From NCBI GenBank assembly GCA_963693365.1, contig CAVNZM010000002.1:1178001-1242000 (forward strand): a DNA stretch of 64,000 bases, read 5' to 3'. The notes under the pieces were generated by a model. It was not told the DNA's origin. It searched no databases and saw only the letters and a program-made list of their open reading frames with translations. Shown here one piece after another: positions 59,566 to 64,000 of this stretch. The translations under genes were made by a program, and so were the position numbers. Origin of the DNA: Amoebidium appalachense. Lineage: Eukaryota; Ichthyosporea. Each line of letters opens with the position of its first letter. Position 1 is the stretch's first letter.

Positions 59566-59943
59566 TTACTCGTGTGTGTCCCCCCCCCCTCCCGGAAACA
59601 ATGGCACAGAAACCCCCTCCGGTGTGGTTAGAACAAACACCGGGTTGGGACAAGAAACACTGAGACCATCCACTTGTGGCTGGGGAACCTCCCCCAACCA
59701 CAAAACATTCACACCATTCATACCTTTGGTAGAGTCACCCCACAAACATTCATGCCATACCACCTCGACGCTGTCTTGAGGGCCCACGACGATGCCCGGC
59801 TCCCACACGTATCGGGGCGGTGAGGGGGCAAAGGGAAGCTTAACCTGGGGTGGGGGAGGGTGAAGGTTCTCTGCAACCTGGGGGGGACCGATACTGTCCC
59901 CCCCCCCTCCCTCAGTGACCCCAGCTTCCCCCTCCCCCGGAAC
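59566..59943 (-). CDS. Gag-Pol spacer in frame with the nucleocapsid
   Basis: In the same frame as the nucleocapsid segment but after an in-frame TGA (59946-59944). Open through PPRYVWEPGIVVGPQDSVEV and further to a stop just past a G-run near 59582. No recognisable domain. Non-repetitive composition and frame continuity suggest it is translated by read-through or is a relic spacer. Confidence 0.5.
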   Translation of the reverse strand, partial: VPGEGEAGVTEGGGGDSIGPPQVAENLHPPPPQVKLPFAPSPPRYVWEPGIVVGPQDSVEVVWHECLWGDSTKGMNGVNVLWLGEVPQPQVDGLSVSCPNPVFVLTTPEGVSVPLFPGGGGDTHE

Positions 59944-60408
59944 TCAATAGCTCTTGTAACTACGGCAATATGCAGCAGAGTGCCCTTGCCGGCCACAAAA
60001 GTAACATGCACCAAAGAAGGGGCCAGGGGGGACTTCAAAACCTTGGCGCAAAGCATAACCGGGAGCCCGGTCATGCTGGGGGGGCCCACCGTGTGCACCA
60101 CGGCCCCCCATTCCCCCCTGCCCCCCTCGGCCTCTCTCACCACCATTTCCACCCCTCCCTCTACCCTGCCCACCACCACGAGCAAGATAAGGGGCAAACC
60201 TCTCGGTGAACTGCTGCTGTTGTCCTCCACGTCCACCTCGGCCACGACCGCCGTGTCCACCCCGGTCGCCGCCTCGGCCACCCCGGAAGCCGAAGCCCCC
60301 TCGGCCAGAGAAGACGGCCTGGGAGAGCTCGGCAACCTGCTTGACCAACATGGTGAGTGCATCTGGCTGTTCACCCTCTTTTTTCTCTTTTTCCCCCTTC
60401 TGTCCACT
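59944..60408 (-). CDS. chromovirus nucleocapsid segment, zinc knuckle and RGG repeats
   Basis: In frame with the capsid ORF but separated from it by TAG (60411-60409). Contains an Arg-Gly-Gly-rich stretch (GGRGGDRGGHGGRGRGG) and one CCHC zinc knuckle, CYFCGRQGHSAAYC, near the C-terminus: both are RNA-binding elements of retroelement nucleocapsids. Could be translated by stop read-through or from its own ATG at 60351. Ends in TGA. Confidence 0.8.
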   Translation of the reverse strand, partial: SGQKGEKEKKEGEQPDALTMLVKQVAELSQAVFSGRGGFGFRGGRGGDRGGHGGRGRGGRGGQQQQFTERFAPYLARGGGQGRGRGGNGGERGRGGQGGMGGRGAHGGPPQHDRAPGYALRQGFEVPPGPFFGACYFCGRQGHSAAYCRSYKSY

Positions 60409-61278
60409 CTACTTCTTTTTCTTGTCTACTTCCATCACCTCCTTTTTATCCCTCTTATTGAACTTCACCTCGTGCATGGCAAGCAAGTGACGTTTAACAT
60501 GCAACACCACCTCATCTACATCATCATGCTCCCCAAACATGCGTGCAGTGTCTGTGTTTACAGAGAGAGCCTTACGAGCAAACTCGAATTTTTCCCTATC
60601 ACTCACGTCACCAGCTAACTCACAAAGGTCTTCAAAGACCCGATATTCCCTCTCAAAGAATGCACGAGCTTCTACGGGGGACATATCTAAAGTGGGAAAG
60701 GTATACTTCCATTCTCTGAGCTGGGCCCGGAAGGTACGGCGCCGGTCGGCCGTCAGGTATCGGCCGACGAGCCGGGCCGTATACTCGAGCTCGTTTTCCG
60801 GCCGTGTGAAGGCCTCGAGCTCCCCGTCCACGTCGTCGGTGCTGTTCTCGTCCTCGTCGTCGGGGATGAACCGTGCGGCCAGACGTTTCTGGCCGAGCGT
60901 CCGGGACACCATCTCGTCCCTCCCCTCGTCGTACTGCTGCTCGTATATACGAGCCGTCACCTGGGGGGCCTGCTCGGCCCGGTACGGGTGCTCCTCCATC
61001 AGGGTGCATAAGTCGGCCATTGTTTTGTGGTCGATGCACTGTTTGATCATTAGGCACGAGGCCGCCACAGTGGGGGCCTTCTTTGTGTCTAACACTAGTG
61101 TGGGTGTGTTAGCTAGGAGTGTCCTAAGCCACCTAGGTATTTCCGAGTCGTGTTTGAGTATAAAACTGAAAGCTGTGGTCTGTCTAACGTCTAGTGTATG
61201 AACCTGTGGTACCTGTGTGTGCAGGGAGCTATCCTCCGCTGCCAATGCGTAGAACATGTCTACGTTAAACTTAGCCAT
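60409..61278 (-). CDS. chromovirus Gag, capsid part
   Basis: 289 residues from the ATG at 61278, chosen because upstream sequence is an A-run on the sense strand (T-run 61319-61341). Alpha-helical protein with a retrotransposon-Gag feel: LGQKRLAARFIPDDEDE, then RTFRAQLREWKYTFPTLDM and ARAFFEREYRVFEDL. Ends in a Lys-rich stretch and TAG. The position between LTR and the zinc-knuckle segment supports the capsid assignment. No family name can be given from sequence alone. Confidence 0.8.
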   Translation of the reverse strand: MAKFNVDMFYALAAEDSSLHTQVPQVHTLDVRQTTAFSFILKHDSEIPRWLRTLLANTPTLVLDTKKAPTVAASCLMIKQCIDHKTMADLCTLMEEHPYRAEQAPQVTARIYEQQYDEGRDEMVSRTLGQKRLAARFIPDDEDENSTDDVDGELEAFTRPENELEYTARLVGRYLTADRRRTFRAQLREWKYTFPTLDMSPVEARAFFEREYRVFEDLCELAGDVSDREKFEFARKALSVNTDTARMFGEHDDVDEVVLHVKRHLLAMHEVKFNKRDKKEVMEVDKKKK

Positions 61279-61433
61279 TGTGTGGTGTGTGCCCGAACTC
61301 GTGTGGTTGTGTTTATGTTTTTTTTTTTTTTTTTTTTTTTTTGTGTGTTTGAGGTGTAGCAACAGCCCAGAAGGAACTGTCAGTCACCGCGTTACCCTAG
61401 CGCGAAAAACCGCACTAAAAGAAAGGTGTAGCT

Positions 61434-61763
61434 TGTCGTATCCTAATGTATGTGTACTAGAGACGCGGCACTCTACTAAGTGTACACACACGAAAAGGAA
61501 CGAACGTGTACAGAAAAACGGTGAAGTTTATTCAGACCAGGCTCCGACGGGCAAACTTAGATCCGAACGGAATGAGTCTAAGTTACGACTGAGGCCATCA
61601 AGGCCGTGCCCTCAAAGATCATCATCACCTGGCCCCCTACGATGCCACATTCCATTAACATTCCGATCTACTTTTATCGTGCGCCTGCACGAGCTAAGTC
61701 GATCTACTCAACTAATATATTTATCCAAGTCTCACCCCTCACCCTCCCCCTAGTGGCACCGCA
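61434..61763 (-). repeat. LTR B (330 bp), 5' LTR of copy 1
   Basis: Same sequence as LTR A. Its end at 61763 touches the first base of LTR C with nothing between. Confidence 0.95.
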
Positions 61764-62093
61764 TGTCGTATCCTAATGTATATGTACTAGAGACGCGGCA
61801 CTCTACTAAGTGTACACACACGAAAAGGAACGAACGTGTACAGAAAAACGGTAAAGTTTATTCAGACCAGGCTCCGACGGGCAAACTTAGATCCGTACGA
61901 AATGAGTCTAAGTTACGACTGAGGCCATCAAGGCCGTGCCCTCAAAGATCATCATCACCTGGCCCCCTACGATGCCACATTCCATTAACATTCCGATCTA
62001 CTTTTATCGTGCGCCTGCACGAGCTAAGTCGATCTACTCAACTAATATATTTATCCAAGTCTCACCCCTCACCCTCCCCCTAGTGGCACCGCA
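61764..62093 (-). repeat. LTR C (330 bp), 3' LTR of copy 2
   Basis: Same length and ends as LTRs A and B, with a handful of substitutions. Confidence 0.95.
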
Positions 62094-62685
62094 GAGTCTA
62101 AATCTACATTTCATACTATCCTCCCCCCCCCTCCCTCCCCCCCTTTCCTCTACATCTACATATATAAATACGTTTGGCAACATACACTATCTAACCTTGC
62201 CAATACTTACAAAAGGGCTTCTGCCCGAACAATCACATTCCTAAGTCCTCCTACGATCTATCCTACACACTAATTAGAATTCTATTGGACGGCTGTCCCG
62301 GCTGACGTGGTCCAATGCCCTGCGCCGGCAGAGGCAAGATGCACGCAGCTGTACAGCTATCTTGAGGCCCCGGACTTGATCTTGATGATCTGTGGACCCG
62401 GGCCACCCCCCCCCCCCCCCCCCCCCCCGATCTCGATCGTAGACTTAGGCTAATCTGCTGAGACGGATTAGTATATGTCAACTCCCCCCCCCGGCCCCCG
62501 GAAAAGCTGAGTCCCACCTCAGTCACATTACATCTAACACCCCCTAAAAAGACATAGACTAATCAGTCTCCTAAAAAAAAATTAAATTAAATAAATTACG
62601 AAGAAAAATAATAAATTAATCTACACCATAAGCTTGATACCTACGGAGACACCTATGATAATAAATTAAATTCCTACGACTACGT

Positions 62686-63993
62686 TCACACTCCTCCTCG
62701 GTCTCCTCCCCTCCCTCCCCCTCCCCCCGTGTGTCTACGTGTATTTGCATCACTCCCCCCCCCGGCCCCCTCCCCCACCGACTTTTTCACACCACGATTA
62801 AACTGAGGAATAACTCTCTTTGGCCGAGAGGGCCCGGGAGCACTAGGCAACTCCCTCTGCACTAATCTAGCCTCATAAGCACGAATAGAAAACGGGCAAT
62901 CCAAATGAAACTCAGGCAACCACTGATCTTCCTGATAACCTCCCTCAAAACGAATTAAATAATAATTTACCTTACCTTCCTTACCTTCGATAACCTTTTT
63001 ATCCATAATTTTATCTACTGCAGCCTCCGATACATCCACCGACCCGTCATAGTCGGGGGTGAATGCATCTAACACTCGACGGCCCTCCGGCCGTTTAACC
63101 CTAAGGGCCCTATCATAATATTCCTTTATATCATCTACATTATAAAATCTAACATCACTCTCATTATCTAACCTCTGCACCTTATATTCCGTCGGACCTA
63201 ACCTAGCCACTATTTTATACAGGCCAATGAAAAGAGGCAACCATTTCTTACCATACTTACGAAGACCTTCACCTTCACCCTTACCTTCCTGCTCCTGCTT
63301 ATATCTCTTTTTCCTAGTATGATCCCTAATTAAAACTAAAGTACCCTCGGCAAATTCACGTAACGGACGTGTGGACACGTCTGCACGTGTCTGTGCCTGC
63401 TGTGTACGGGCCAGAGCTGCATCACGTGCAGCCCGGGCCCGGGTTAGTAGCTGCTCCCGGAACTCAGTCCAGTGGGGATAGGTTAGTCGGTCAGCCCCCC
63501 CCATCGGCAAAAGTGCCGTATCTAACAACCTAATAGCCTCCTGCCCATAGACCAAATAAAACGGAGAAAAACCAGTCACAGCATGAGGGGTAGAATTATA
63601 TGAATGAGCAATAAACCTAGACATATGATCCCAATCATTAGCCTCCACATCCACCATTTTGCCAAAGGACTTCTGAAACACTGCATGCACACGTTCAGAC
63701 TCTGAGATGGCATTTGCTTGAGGGTGATATGCAGACGTAGTGATATGAGCTACCCTTAAAATTTTACACACCTCCGACACCAACTGATTTAAAAACACAC
63801 GACTCCTATCCGTTAACAAAACACGAGGACAACCAAACCTAAGACAAATTTCATCCACAAAAATACGAGCAAACAAAACGGCATTAGCAGTGGGGAGAGG
63901 AAAAACTTCAACCCAACGAGTGGCCACATCGGTGACGGTAACAAGAACAGTGTTACCCTCAACCGTAGAATTAAAAGGACCGACCACATCCAC
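62686..63993 (-). CDS. chromovirus copy 2 integrase C-terminal part (partial)
   Basis: Matches the copy 1 integrase from the first catalytic Asp region to the chromodomain. GLYK replaces GPYK, and the last about 20 residues are in a different frame because a C-run near 62749-62762 differs in length. The zinc finger lies outside the window. Confidence 0.9.
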   Translation of the reverse strand: MDVVGPFNSTVEGNTVLVTVTDVATRWVEVFPLPTANAVLFARIFVDEICLRFGCPRVLLTDRSRVFLNQLVSEVCKILRVAHITTSAYHPQANAISESERVHAVFQKSFGKMVDVEANDWDHMSRFIAHSYNSTPHAVTGFSPFYLVYGQEAIRLLDTALLPMGGADRLTYPHWTEFREQLLTRARAARDAALARTQQAQTRADVSTRPLREFAEGTLVLIRDHTRKKRYKQEQEGKGEGEGLRKYGKKWLPLFIGLYKIVARLGPTEYKVQRLDNESDVRFYNVDDIKEYYDRALRVKRPEGRRVLDAFTPDYDGSVDVSEAAVDKIMDKKVIEGKEGKVNYYLIRFEGGYQEDQWLPEFHLDCPFSIRAYEARLVQRELPSAPGPSRPKRVIPQFNRGVKKSVGEGAGGGSDANTRRHTGGGGGRGGDRGGV

Positions 63994-64000
63994 TGCTACC

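Larger units (their letters stand above)
53778..61763 (-). mobile_element. Ty3/Gypsy chromovirus, copy 1 (7,986 bp)
   Basis: Complete structure on the minus strand: LTR (61434-61763), Gag, protease, RT, RNase H, integrase with chromodomain, LTR (53778-54107). The order PR-RT-RH-IN defines Ty3/Gypsy, and the chromodomain after the integrase defines chromoviruses. The two LTRs look identical by eye, so insertion is recent. No PBS complementary to a TGG-type tRNA end is obvious after the 5' LTR (sense agctacacctttc). Pol frames are broken at several points that could each be one homopolymer base. Confidence 0.95.
61764..64000 (-). mobile_element. Ty3/Gypsy chromovirus, copy 2 (partial, runs off the window)
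   Basis: Begins with LTR C and continues as a near-identical copy of 54108-56000. LTR C differs from A and B at several bases (tatatg for tatgtg, ggtaaag for ggtgaag, gtacgaaatg for gaacggaatg), so it is a distinct copy of the same family. The remaining 5' two-thirds lie beyond the window. Confidence 0.93.

Noticed and set aside
59718-60618. Alternative frames over the nucleocapsid and spacer region
   Set aside because: They overlap the frame holding the zinc knuckle and RGG repeats in other frames or the opposite strand, and show no motif.
61441-61753. Plus-strand frames repeated at 53594, 61256 and 61763 (SYPNVCVLETRHSTK...)
   Set aside because: These are readings of the three LTR copies in antisense to the element, not a conserved gene family.

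Overview
The window looks like nuclear DNA of a eukaryote, most plausibly a unicellular relative of animals (holozoan protist; ichthyosporean or choanoflagellate grade). The grounds are GT-AG introns in every recognisable gene, a tyrosine-kinase catalytic core (HRDIAARN), a seven-helix receptor fused to an RGS domain, Ty3/Gypsy chromoviruses, and a non-LTR retrotransposon. The lineage is inferred, not shown. A very large share of the sequence is simple repeat: long C or G runs, (CA)n/(GT)n, (TC)n, (CGCA)n. Most predicted reading frames of Pro/Gly/His-Thr/Val-Cys composition are translations of these repeats and are not reported as genes.

Layout. 2.6-7.5 kb: a minus-strand multi-exon gene of unknown function. 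9.3-9.7 kb: a 172-bp tandem duplication. 9.8-15.5 kb: a complete five-exon Maf-type nucleotide pyrophosphatase gene (plus, 211 codons, every splice phase consistent). 18.2-20.9 kb: a secreted-type class 3 lipase (plus). 24.2-27.6 kb: a 7TM-RGS protein (plus) whose RGS domain is split over three exons and carries a long insertion. 29.8-35.5 kb: a minus-strand tyrosine-kinase-like locus whose introns hold two oppositely oriented copies of one LINE family. 36.6-38.5 kb: a young, internally deleted LTR retroelement with a 5-bp target duplication. 39.6-51.7 kb: a minus-strand helical-repeat (HEAT/ARM-like) gene of at least 12 exons. 53.4-53.8 kb: a LINE reverse-transcriptase fragment. 53.8-64.0 kb: two chromovirus copies in tandem on the minus strand, their LTRs abutting with no base between.

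Together the host genes suggest nucleotide-pool sanitation (Maf), extracellular lipid hydrolysis (lipase), G-protein signalling (7TM-RGS) and phosphotyrosine signalling (kinase with Tyr-rich tail). There is no sign of an operon or a co-regulated cluster.

Three general patterns stand out. First, introns carry C-runs and CA repeats mostly on the sense strand, often right up to the 3' splice site. Second, many coding frame breaks can be reconciled by a one-base change in a homopolymer, so they may be assembly errors rather than pseudogene lesions. Third, the chromovirus has in-frame stop codons at its Gag domain boundaries and a non-canonical protease active site.
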